Of a stretch of DNA of 6,603 nt, positions 1-5,816 are shown piece by piece (the stretch's first letter is position 1; every line of letters starts with the position of its first letter). Source of the stretch: Hydrogenothermaceae bacterium. GTDB lineage: Bacteria; Aquificota; Aquificae; Hydrogenothermales; Hydrogenothermaceae. The position numbers were made by a program, and so were the translations under genes. The stretch is from assembly GCA_026984415.1 (NCBI GenBank), contig JALSSE010000450.1, positions 1 to 6,603 on the forward strand, read 5' to 3'. Under the pieces are notes generated by a model. It was not told where the DNA came from. It saw only the letters and a list, made by a program, of their open reading frames with translations, and searched no databases.

Positions 1-648
1 TTCCATTATCTCTGGTGAGATTGTTGCACAGTTTAAAGCTAAGAAAGGTTTATCTTTTCTCGGGCTTAACTGGTGAATAGCTTTTGCAAAAAGTTCTTTT
101 CCTACTCCACTTTCCCCTAAAATCATCACAGTAAAATCAAAAGGGGCAATTTTTTCCACATATTCAAGTAAACTTTTCATTTTTGGGTTTTTTGTAATTA
201 TAAAATCAACCTTACTTTCTTTCTGGGAAGTTCCTAACATTGCTTTTAGTTCTTCATTTTCTTTTAGAATTTTTGCCTTTTCTACCCCTTCATTTATTAT
301 CTGCCAGATTGTAGGGTCATTGAAATCTATTGGTTTTGTTATGTAGTGGTAAGCACCTTCTTTTATACAGCTGACAGCAGTATCAATTGTTCCGTAAGCT
401 GTCATTATTAGAAAACTGGATATTTTATTTCTTTTCCTTATCTCTTTAAGAACTTCCTCCCCTGTCATTTTAGGCATTTTAAGGTCAGAGATTATAAGGT
501 CATAACAGCTTTCCTGAGCTTTTTTTACGGCTTTTTCTGGGTCACTTTCTATTTCTACCCTGTAACCTTCTTCTTCTAATAAATCCTGTAATGTTATTAG
601 TATATCAATTTCATCGTCTATTACTAATATGTTTCCCTTTTTTTCCAA
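1..648 (-). CDS. NtrC-family sigma-54-dependent response regulator (3' end cut by window)
   Basis: This is the N-terminal 216 residues of a cytoplasmic transcription activator of the NtrC type; the rest lies beyond base 1. A receiver domain fills about residues 5-120, with the acidic pocket D11/D12, phospho-acceptor D55 (in SDLKMP), T83 and K105 (TKP) all present. After a helical linker (about 121-145) the AAA+ sigma-54 interaction domain begins, with an intact Walker A GESGVGKE at 178-185 and the LNCATI block at 205-210. The GAFTGA loop, Walker B and DNA-binding helix are outside the window. I chose the TTG at 648 because an AGAGGAG ribosome site sits 7 nt upstream and the receiver fold starts straight after it. 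Only one base separates it from the histidine kinase stop, so the two are a cognate pair. By family, phosphorylation should switch on sigma-54 promoters; the targets cannot be read from this window. The family call is very sure, a specific name is not. Confidence 0.95.
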   Translation of the reverse strand, partial: MEKKGNILVIDDEIDILITLQDLLEEEGYRVEIESDPEKAVKKAQESCYDLIISDLKMPKMTGEEVLKEIRKRNKISSFLIMTAYGTIDTAVSCIKEGAYHYITKPIDFNDPTIWQIINEGVEKAKILKENEELKAMLGTSQKESKVDFIITKNPKMKSLLEYVEKIAPFDFTVMILGESGVGKELFAKAIHQLSPRKDKPFLALNCATISPEIME

Positions 649-649
649 G

Positions 650-2668
650 CTAATTCTCCTCTGTTATTGGTAATTTTATAATAAACTCTGTTCCTTTATT
701 TTCCTCTGTTTTAAATTCTATTATGCCGCCGTGGTCTTTTATTATTCTGTATGCAATAGCCAGACCTAAACCTGTTCCTGTTTCTTTTGTTGTAAAGAAA
801 GGTTCAAAAATCTGTTTTCTGATTGATTCAGGAATTCCTTTTCCTGTGTCTTTGATACTGATTAAGGCGAATTTTCCTTCTCTTCCCATTGAAATGTCTA
901 TTTTCCCCTCGTAGTTCATAGCTTCCATAGCGTTTATGATTATGTTAACAAAAACCTGAATAAGAGAGTTTTTATCTCCATAAATTTTAACACTATTATC
1001 TAAATCATTACTAATATATATATCTATATTTCTATTTTCAAGCCGTGATAACTCAATAGATTCATCTATTATTTCCCTTAAATTGACCCTTTTTAGTTTG
1101 GAATAAGTTGGTTTTGAGAAGTTTAGTAATTTTTCAATTATTTCTGTTGCCCTTGAGACATTTTTATCAATTTTTTCTACATATTTTAGTATTTTTTCAC
1201 TTCCTAACTTTTTAGCTTCCCTTTTTATATTAAAAGATGCCTGTGATATTACAGCAAGTGGATTTCTTATATCGTGGGAAATACCTGCTGCAAACTTACC
1301 TATTAATGCAAGTTTTTCAGTCTGTACAACCTGATTTTTTATCTCTTCTTTTTCTGTTATGTCTTCTATAACAAGGACAACTTTTTCATTTTTTTCATTT
1401 CCAATGTTTTGTTCTTCTGATGAAATTAAAGGAAGTATCTTTAAATGAAATGTACGTGGGTTTTCACCTTTAGATGTAAAAACTGTTTCATATTTTGTTT
1501 TTGAGAGGATAACATTTTTTATATCCTTTTCTAATACCTTTAGCATAGGAATATCGTTAAATAAATTATTTGTATGATTTTTTAAGTACCTTGAAAAAGC
1601 TGAATTTGAAAGTTCTACGTTGAATTTATCATCAATTATTGCAATTCCTGTTTCTATTGATTCAAGGGTCTGGTTTAATAATTCTCTGAGTTTTGACGTT
1701 TCGTTGATGTATTTCAGTTTTTCAATGTAAATTCCAATTGAAATAGCGTAATTTTGCAGGTAATCAACCTCTTTACTGTCTATTTCATTTTTTTTGTAAA
1801 CTGCAAGAACTCCGTTAATACTTTTTCCACCAAAAGGTATTAAAATATACCTTTCTTCATAAATATACGGTTCTTTTAAATCTGGAAAAACCCTTTCTAT
1901 AAAAACTTTTAAATTTGGGAAAAATCCAGCCTTTTTTACAAGAGTATCTTTTACGTAAACAACAACCCCTGAATACCCTAAATTTATCAATCCCTGAGAT
2001 GCTATATTTGCCATGCTGTTTAAATCTTCAGTTGATAACGTGTAATTACTTAATTTAAATATTTCTTTTAATTTCTTATAAGTTATTTCAAGCTCATCGT
2101 GTAGTTGGAAAATATGCTTTTTTATTTCCTGGTCTATCTCCCTTTCTAAAATTTCCCTGTACTCTCTGTTTTTTTTATTTAGCTCCGATTTGTAAAATAC
2201 ACTAAGCTGGTAAATGAAATACAAGGGGAATAAGGAAATACCAATAAAATAAAAACCAATGGGAACTAACAAAATATTAATAAGTACAACTGAACTCCAT
2301 ATAAAAAGCTCTGATTTTGAAAGATAACTTCTAATAAGTAAGCTTGAAAAAGCAAAAATAGCAGGAACATAATAAAAATTAGAATGAATATTATTTAAAA
2401 TAACCTGTAGTAGCATCAAAATAAGAAAAATAAATAAAAAGCTCACTTTAATTTTTTTGTCTATCTCTTTATTTATGTAAATAAATATAAAAAACACAGA
2501 AAGAATTAAAGGTAAAAACTTAAGCTGGTTAATTTCAAAAAATTCAACTAAAAACTCAATTAATATAGATAAAAATGAAAGGAATAAGAAAAGAAAATTT
2601 TTGTAAGAAAATCCAAAAACTTTTATTAGAAAGAAATAAATAATCCAGGAAAATATTGCTAATTCCAT
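650..2668 (-). CDS. Membrane sensor histidine kinase (multi-TM, GAF, PAS, HisKA, HATPase)
   Basis: Sensor kinase of about 672 residues (positions below count from the TTG at 2671, one residue longer). Residues 1-160 are very hydrophobic, with roughly six to eight membrane segments and little periplasmic sequence. A charged helix (about 161-208) leads to a GAF-like domain (about 210-320), a PAS-like domain (about 328-440), HisKA with H466 in GISHDIRNPL, and a HATPase with N580, the DTGKG box (608-612), FEPFFTT (622-628) and GTGLGL (632-637). All kinase boxes are intact. I prefer the ATG at 2668: AAAAAGG then sits 6 nt upstream, against 3 nt for the adjoining TTG at 2671. It should autophosphorylate H466 and pass phosphate to D55 of the regulator encoded one base downstream. 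The multi-TM plus GAF layout next to an NtrC-type regulator resembles PrsK/PrsR of PEP-CTERM systems, but the PAS domain and lack of exosortase neighbours make that uncertain. The signal sensed is unknown. Confidence 0.95.
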   Translation of the reverse strand: MELAIFSWIIYFFLIKVFGFSYKNFLFLFLSFLSILIEFLVEFFEINQLKFLPLILSVFFIFIYINKEIDKKIKVSFLFIFLILMLLQVILNNIHSNFYYVPAIFAFSSLLIRSYLSKSELFIWSSVVLINILLVPIGFYFIGISLFPLYFIYQLSVFYKSELNKKNREYREILEREIDQEIKKHIFQLHDELEITYKKLKEIFKLSNYTLSTEDLNSMANIASQGLINLGYSGVVVYVKDTLVKKAGFFPNLKVFIERVFPDLKEPYIYEERYILIPFGGKSINGVLAVYKKNEIDSKEVDYLQNYAISIGIYIEKLKYINETSKLRELLNQTLESIETGIAIIDDKFNVELSNSAFSRYLKNHTNNLFNDIPMLKVLEKDIKNVILSKTKYETVFTSKGENPRTFHLKILPLISSEEQNIGNEKNEKVVLVIEDITEKEEIKNQVVQTEKLALIGKFAAGISHDIRNPLAVISQASFNIKREAKKLGSEKILKYVEKIDKNVSRATEIIEKLLNFSKPTYSKLKRVNLREIIDESIELSRLENRNIDIYISNDLDNSVKIYGDKNSLIQVFVNIIINAMEAMNYEGKIDISMGREGKFALISIKDTGKGIPESIRKQIFEPFFTTKETGTGLGLAIAYRIIKDHGGIIEFKTEENKGTEFIIKLPITEEN
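656..662 (-). promoter_or_regulatory. Ribosome binding site for the response regulator
   Basis: AGAGGAG on the minus strand lies 7 nt before the TTG at 648 and overlaps the last codons of the histidine kinase. It decides the TTG start, since no ATG near the receiver start is better placed. Confidence 0.75.
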
Positions 2669-2674
2669 CAAATA

Positions 2675-2681
2675 CCTTTTT
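2675..2681 (-). promoter_or_regulatory. Ribosome binding site for the histidine kinase
   Basis: AAAAAGG on the minus strand lies 6 nt from the ATG at 2668 and only 3 nt from the TTG at 2671, which favours the ATG as the real start. Confidence 0.5.
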
Positions 2682-2713
2682 AATATATTTTTAGCTTTTT
2701 CGGAACAAAACCC

Positions 2714-3451
2714 TTATTCTGTAAACACATTTAACATATAATTAACTTCTTTTGTATAAATTTTTTCTTTTGGATTTTCATAAACAATCAACGGTTTTTC
2801 AACAATTTCTCCCGATTCTTTTCCTCCTTTTATTCCTTCAACTAAAAAATTTGTGGCATTTTCATTTATAGTTGGATGTACAAATCTAAATCTTTTAGGC
2901 TGTATTTTATATTTTTTCATTAAAAAAACTGTTTCAGACAAACGGGATGTATTGTTAATTAAAAAAAGTTTACCTGAATTCTTTAATAAATATCCACTGG
3001 CAGAGATAAAATCCTCCAAACTTCCCTTTACTTCAGACTTTCCAATCTGAATCTCTATATTTTTAGACTTTGACATCTCTTTTTTAAAAAAAGGTGGATT
3101 TGTTATTACAAAATCAAAAGACTGGTTTTCAAAAATTTTTTTTATGTTTTTTACATTTTCTAAATAAAGATTTACTTTAACACCGTTTATTTCAAAATTT
3201 TTTTTGGCTATTTCATAAAGACTTTCTTGAACTTCAACAGCATAGAATTTTAAGTTTCTGTATTTTAGATTAAGTAAAAGAATTAGGATACCTGAACCTG
3301 TTCCTAAATCTATAACCTTTGAGTTGTTTTTTAGTTTTGCAAAAGAGGCTAAAAGAACACTGTCTAAATTAAATCTGTAACCTGATTTTTTTTGAATTAC
3401 TTGAATCTTCCCCCGAATAAAAGGGGAAGATACTAATTCATTTTCTTTCAA
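2714..3451 (-). CDS. tRNA1(Val) (adenine-37-N6)-methyltransferase-like protein (TrmN6/YfiC family)
   Basis: Cytoplasmic SAM-dependent methyltransferase of 245 residues, close to the usual family length. The N-terminal GYRFNLDSVLLASF (24-37) is the typical YfiC/TrmN6 lead-in. The SAM-binding motif I is VIDLGTGSGI (46-55), with an acidic residue E73 at the end of strand 2. The catalytic NPPF (118-121) marks adenine-N6 or glutamine amino-methylation. The C-terminal FRFVHPT...LVEG.KGG stretch (188-210) is also family-typical. The E. coli enzyme modifies A37 of tRNA1(Val); the exact substrate here is inferred, and a relative such as an RNA or protein methyltransferase of the same group cannot be excluded. 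The start is a TTG two bases after the atpC stop, with no clear Shine-Dalgarno site, so translation probably depends on coupling to atpC. A perfect 9-bp inverted repeat covers codons 7-16. The kinase gene follows after about 45 nt. Confidence 0.88.
   Translation of the reverse strand: MKENELVSSPFIRGKIQVIQKKSGYRFNLDSVLLASFAKLKNNSKVIDLGTGSGILILLLNLKYRNLKFYAVEVQESLYEIAKKNFEINGVKVNLYLENVKNIKKIFENQSFDFVITNPPFFKKEMSKSKNIEIQIGKSEVKGSLEDFISASGYLLKNSGKLFLINNTSRLSETVFLMKKYKIQPKRFRFVHPTINENATNFLVEGIKGGKESGEIVEKPLIVYENPKEKIYTKEVNYMLNVFTE
3405..3431 (-). repeat. Perfect 9-bp inverted repeat in the 5' coding part of the methyltransferase gene
   Basis: ATCTTCCCC at 3405-3413 is the exact reverse complement of GGGGAAGAT at 3423-3431, with a 9-nt loop. 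In the mRNA it would form a 9-bp stem with five G-C pairs (four of them consecutive at the loop end), beginning about 20 nt after the TTG start. The arms include CGG and GGG codons, which stand out in this AT-rich sequence. No U-run follows on either strand, so it is not an ordinary terminator. A role in tuning translation is inference only. Confidence 0.5.
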
Positions 3452-3453
3452 AT

Positions 3454-3882
3454 TTATGCAGTAGGTATGTAGGCTTCTGGGTTAACACCAGCTAATTTGA
3501 GTAATGTTTCTGCCCTTTCTCTTAATTTTTCGTACTTTTCAAGTTCTTCCAATGAAAGTTCTTCTTTATTTGCAAGTTTAGCCCTTGCTTCTTCAAGTAA
3601 ACTTTTCTCTCTTTCAACATCAATTTCATCTAATCCGTAAGCTTCTTCAACTAATATTATTACTTTATCCCCAGTTACATCAAGAACACCATAAGTTACA
3701 GCCAGTTCTAAAGGCTCTTCACCTTCCCTTTCAATTCTTATTTTACCGGGAATAACGTTTGTTAAAAGAAGCATATGGTTTTCTAAAATTCCACACTCAC
3801 CATCAGCAGTATTAACAACAGTCTGGTAAACGTCACCACTGAAAATTATACCTTGTGGACTTACTATTTCTAATTTATACAT
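3454..3882 (-). CDS. atpC: F1Fo ATP synthase epsilon subunit
   Basis: Central-stalk subunit of the F1 sector, 142 residues, a normal length. It binds gamma and the c-ring, couples rotation to catalysis, and can inhibit ATP hydrolysis through its C-terminal helices. Residues 1-84 are the beta-sandwich, with the family signature in ADGECGILENHMLLLTNV (26-43) followed by PGKIRI. Residues 88-131 form the two C-terminal helices, here rich in Glu, Lys and Arg. The IDxxRA ATP-binding motif known in Bacillus-type epsilon is partly kept (I87, D88, R91, but E92 instead of Ala). I chose the ATG at 3882, because GGAGGAG lies just upstream; a longer frame from the TTG at 3897 would start on the ribosome site itself. 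No other ATP synthase gene is adjacent: upstream is the divergent elbB and downstream the methyltransferase. Confidence 0.95.
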   Translation of the reverse strand: MYKLEIVSPQGIIFSGDVYQTVVNTADGECGILENHMLLLTNVIPGKIRIEREGEEPLELAVTYGVLDVTGDKVIILVEEAYGLDEIDVEREKSLLEEARAKLANKEELSLEELEKYEKLRERAETLLKLAGVNPEAYIPTA

Positions 3883-3886
3883 CAAA

Positions 3887-3893
3887 CTCCTCC
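3887..3893 (-). promoter_or_regulatory. Ribosome binding site for atpC
   Basis: GGAGGAG on the minus strand, with the core GGAGG 6 nt before the ATG at 3882. It fixes that ATG rather than the TTG at 3897 as the start. Confidence 0.85.
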
Positions 3894-3962
3894 ACAAATA
3901 TTTCTTGCATTAATAGATAATAGTTTACAATATATTATTATATTTTTCTAACCCTAAAAAAT
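3894..3962. promoter_or_regulatory. Divergent promoter region between atpC and elbB
   Basis: This AT-rich spacer must hold the promoters of both divergent operons. On the minus strand a perfect TATAAT lies at 3937-3942, but no good -35 box is found at 16-18 nt. On the plus strand TTGCAT (3905-3910) and TACAAT (3926-3931) are promoter-like, though the 15-nt spacing is short. A dyad, AATATA-TTAT-TATATT, covers 3929-3944, and TAATAG is repeated directly at 3911-3916 and 3918-3923. Location follows from gene layout; the individual boxes are weak calls. Confidence 0.5.
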
Positions 3963-3970
3963 AGGAGGTG
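3963..3970 (+). promoter_or_regulatory. Strong ribosome binding site for elbB
   Basis: AGGAGGTG is a near-perfect anti-16S match placed 7 nt before the ATG at 3978. It is the strongest ribosome site in the window and suggests high expression. Confidence 0.9.
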
Positions 3971-3977
3971 TGGCAAA

Positions 3978-4634
3978 ATGAAAGTAGGTGTTTTACTGGC
4001 AGGTTGTGGTGTTTATGATGGGGCGGAAATTCATGAAGCGACATTAACCCTTTATTTCCTTGACAAAGAAGGTGTAGAAATTCAAATGATGGCACCGAAC
4101 ATTCCACAAAAAGAAGTTATAAATCATTTAACTGGTGAAAAAACAGATGAAACGAGAAATGTTTTGGTAGAAGCTGCAAGGATAGCAAGAGGAAATATAA
4201 AAGATATAAATGAAGTTTCTGCAGATGAGTTAGATGCTTTAATAATGCCCGGTGGTTTTGGAGTTGCAAAAAATTTCTCAACATTTTTAGAAAAAGGTGC
4301 AGAAGCTGACGTAATTCCAGAAGTGAAAAGATTACTTGTAGATTTGGCTAAACAGGGAAAACCTATTGGTGCAGTGTGTATCTCACCTGTAATTGTTGCT
4401 GCTGTTTTAAAAGAACTTCATCCTACTTTAACTATTGGAACAGACAAAGATGTTGCATCTGCAATAGAGGCTATGGGAGGAAAACATTTAAGCTGTCCTG
4501 TTAATGAGATGGTAGTTGATGAAGAACACAAAATAGTTTCTACTCCTGCCTACATGCTTGGAAAAACTATAAAAGATGTTGCTGAAGGAATTGAAAAATT
4601 AGTAAAAGAAGTAATAAGATTAGCAAAAAAATAA
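3978..4634 (+). CDS. elbB: ElbB-family glyoxalase-like protein (DJ-1/PfpI superfamily)
   Basis: Cytoplasmic protein of 218 residues, the usual ElbB length. The family signature CGVYDGAEIHEA (10-21) is followed by NHLTGE (49-54), ARIARGNI (67-74), MPGGFGVAKNFS (90-101) and the nucleophile elbow GAVCISP (131-137), where C134 is the predicted active cysteine. E17 and the elbow glycines are also in place, so the catalytic apparatus looks intact. E. coli ElbB has been linked to isoprenoid synthesis by genetics and shows glyoxalase-type activity on glyoxal; the in vivo role remains poorly settled. It is the first gene of a likely three-gene operon, with the dCTP deaminase-like gene 13 nt downstream. 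Start is clear from the excellent ribosome site. The family call is secure; the physiological role is not. Confidence 0.93.
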   Translation: MKVGVLLAGCGVYDGAEIHEATLTLYFLDKEGVEIQMMAPNIPQKEVINHLTGEKTDETRNVLVEAARIARGNIKDINEVSADELDALIMPGGFGVAKNFSTFLEKGAEADVIPEVKRLLVDLAKQGKPIGAVCISPVIVAAVLKELHPTLTIGTDKDVASAIEAMGGKHLSCPVNEMVVDEEHKIVSTPAYMLGKTIKDVAEGIEKLVKEVIRLAKK

Positions 4635-4640
4635 AAGGAG
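4635..4640 (+). promoter_or_regulatory. Ribosome binding site for the dCTP deaminase-like gene
   Basis: AAGGAG directly follows the elbB stop and lies 7 nt before the TTG at 4648. The ATG at 4643 meets a stop two codons later, so the TTG is the start. Confidence 0.8.
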
Positions 4641-4647
4641 TTATGTT

Positions 4648-5121
4648 TTGATACTAAAAGGAAATACAATAAAAGAACTAATTGAGAAAAAAGAAATAGA
4701 GATAGAACCATTTGATTTAGAATACCAGCTTGAAACATCATCAGTAAGCCTAAGACTTTCCAATAAATACTATAAATACCCAAAAGAGTTAGAACCAGAC
4801 ATTGAAATGTTAGATGCGAAAAACCCATATTTTCAGATTTTAGAACACGATTTTATTTCGGAAAAGGGTTTCGTAGTAGAACCAAACAAATTTATAATTG
4901 CAGAATCCCTTGAGTACATAAAATTACCTGAAAACATAGCTATTTTTTTAGACAGTAAATTTAGACTTAATAAGCTTGGTTTACAGCTTGTAAATACAGG
5001 ATGGTTAGAGGCAGGTTACGAAGGTAACCTCCTTTTTTGTCTCTACAATGTAAATGAATTTCCAGTTAGGATATTTTCTGAAATGAGGGTTGCAGAAATA
5101 GTTTTTGCAAAATCTGAATAA
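4648..5121 (+). CDS. dCTP deaminase/dUTPase-fold protein, apparently lacking catalytic residues
   Basis: Protein of 157 residues starting at TTG. The fold is recognisable from its order of motifs: TSSVSLRLSNKYY (30-42) matches the family's N-terminal 'sxDlRLgn.f' block, ESLEYIKLPENI (86-97) the 'ES..lP..l' block, and LDSKFRLNKLGL (101-112) plus GYEGNLLFCLYN (123-134) the core. Aligned by eye to E. coli Dcd, LDGRSSLARLGL becomes LDSKFRLNKLGL, so catalytic S111 and R115 correspond to F105 and K109. IDPGW becomes LEAGY (D to E121), and the catalytic Glu138 is C131. The N-terminal Asp is Ser. It is also shorter than E. coli Dcd (193 residues), missing the C-terminal lid. The frame is intact with a good ribosome site, so it looks like a kept, repurposed protein and not a pseudogene. 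It might bind a nucleotide or help assembly or regulation. Its stop overlaps the sfsA start. Automatic annotation as Dcd would probably mislead. Confidence 0.75.
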   Translation: MILKGNTIKELIEKKEIEIEPFDLEYQLETSSVSLRLSNKYYKYPKELEPDIEMLDAKNPYFQILEHDFISEKGFVVEPNKFIIAESLEYIKLPENIAIFLDSKFRLNKLGLQLVNTGWLEAGYEGNLLFCLYNVNEFPVRIFSEMRVAEIVFAKSE

Positions 5122-5816
5122 TGGAAGAACTTTTTGATTTAAATAAATTAGGAAAACTTGAAAAGGCAGTTTTTATAGAAAGACCAAACAGATTTGTTGG
5201 AAAATGCAAAATAAATGGTGAAATAAAAACCTGTCATATTGCAGACCCGGGAAGACTTAAAGAGATTCTACATACAGGAAGGGAAATTCTTGTAGTTAAA
5301 AACAAACCTGAACTTAAATTAGACTATAAAATGATTGCTGCAAAAATGGAAGATGGATGGATTTTACTAAATACATCTTTCCATTCAAAGATAGCTAAAA
5401 AAGCTATTGAAAAAGGCGTATTGGGCTTTTCACCAAAAAAAATAAAATCTGAAGTAAAATTTGGGAATAGCAGATTAGATTTTTTAATAGATGACAAAAT
5501 TTTTGTTGAACTAAAAGGAAGCAACCTTTTAATTGATAATAAATGTGTTTTTCCTGATGCTCCTACAGAAAGGGGAAGAAAACATCTTGAAGAATTGATA
5601 GAAGCAAAGAAAAAAGGATACAGAGCAATAATCTTATTTATGGGATTAAGGGATTGTAAATGTTTTAAAACAAATGAAAAATTAGATAAAAAATTTTCTG
5701 AAACTTTTTCAAAAGCATTAAGAAATGGTGTTGAGTTTTTTGGTTTTAAAATAAAAATAAATAAAGACTTTAAAGTTATTTTAAATGGTAATCTTCCTCT
5801 CTGTAAAAATTTTTAA
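5121..5816 (+). CDS. sfsA: SfsA-family DNA/RNA nuclease
   Basis: Protein of 231 residues, the normal SfsA length. The N-terminal OB-like part carries ERPNRFVGKC (20-29) and HIADPGRLKEIL (39-50). The PD-(D/E)XK-type nuclease core has SRLDFLI with D120, VELKG with E130 and K132, then the hallmark FPDAPTERGRKHLEEL (144-159). E. coli SfsA was first named for sugar fermentation stimulation through mal genes; the family has since been described as nucleases, and the cellular role is not well defined. The ATG overlaps the TAA of the preceding gene by one base (TAATG), and there is no clear Shine-Dalgarno site, so translation is likely coupled. The stop overlaps the stop of the convergent TPR gene. 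All predicted catalytic residues are present, and the family call is very secure. Confidence 0.95.
   Translation: MEELFDLNKLGKLEKAVFIERPNRFVGKCKINGEIKTCHIADPGRLKEILHTGREILVVKNKPELKLDYKMIAAKMEDGWILLNTSFHSKIAKKAIEKGVLGFSPKKIKSEVKFGNSRLDFLIDDKIFVELKGSNLLIDNKCVFPDAPTERGRKHLEELIEAKKKGYRAIILFMGLRDCKCFKTNEKLDKKFSETFSKALRNGVEFFGFKIKINKDFKVILNGNLPLCKNF

Noticed and set aside
723..914. 63-codon plus-strand frame inside the histidine kinase gene
   Set aside because: It lies antisense to the strongly conserved HATPase motifs and has no ribosome site or recognisable protein, so it is a shadow frame.
2853..3050. 65-codon plus-strand frame inside the methyltransferase gene
   Set aside because: It is antisense to a conserved gene, with no motif or ribosome site.
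3883..3896. Start of atpC at the TTG at 3897
   Set aside because: The extra codons encode the Shine-Dalgarno sequence itself, and the epsilon family starts at the downstream ATG.
3925..4107. 60-codon minus-strand frame overlapping the start of elbB and the promoter region
   Set aside because: It runs across the elbB ribosome site and its conserved N-terminus, with no protein-like composition.
4550..4828. 92-codon minus-strand frame with a hydrophobic stretch
   Set aside because: It spans the end of elbB and the start of the next gene in antisense. Its hydrophobicity comes from reading Lys/Glu-rich codons backwards.
5324..5524. 66-codon minus-strand frame inside sfsA
   Set aside because: It is antisense to the SfsA nuclease core, with no supporting signal.
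5803..5814. AT palindrome (TAAAAATTTTTA) at the end of sfsA as a terminator
   Set aside because: The stem would be pure A-T with no loop and no separate U-run, so it is too weak for an intrinsic terminator and is likely chance in AT-rich sequence.
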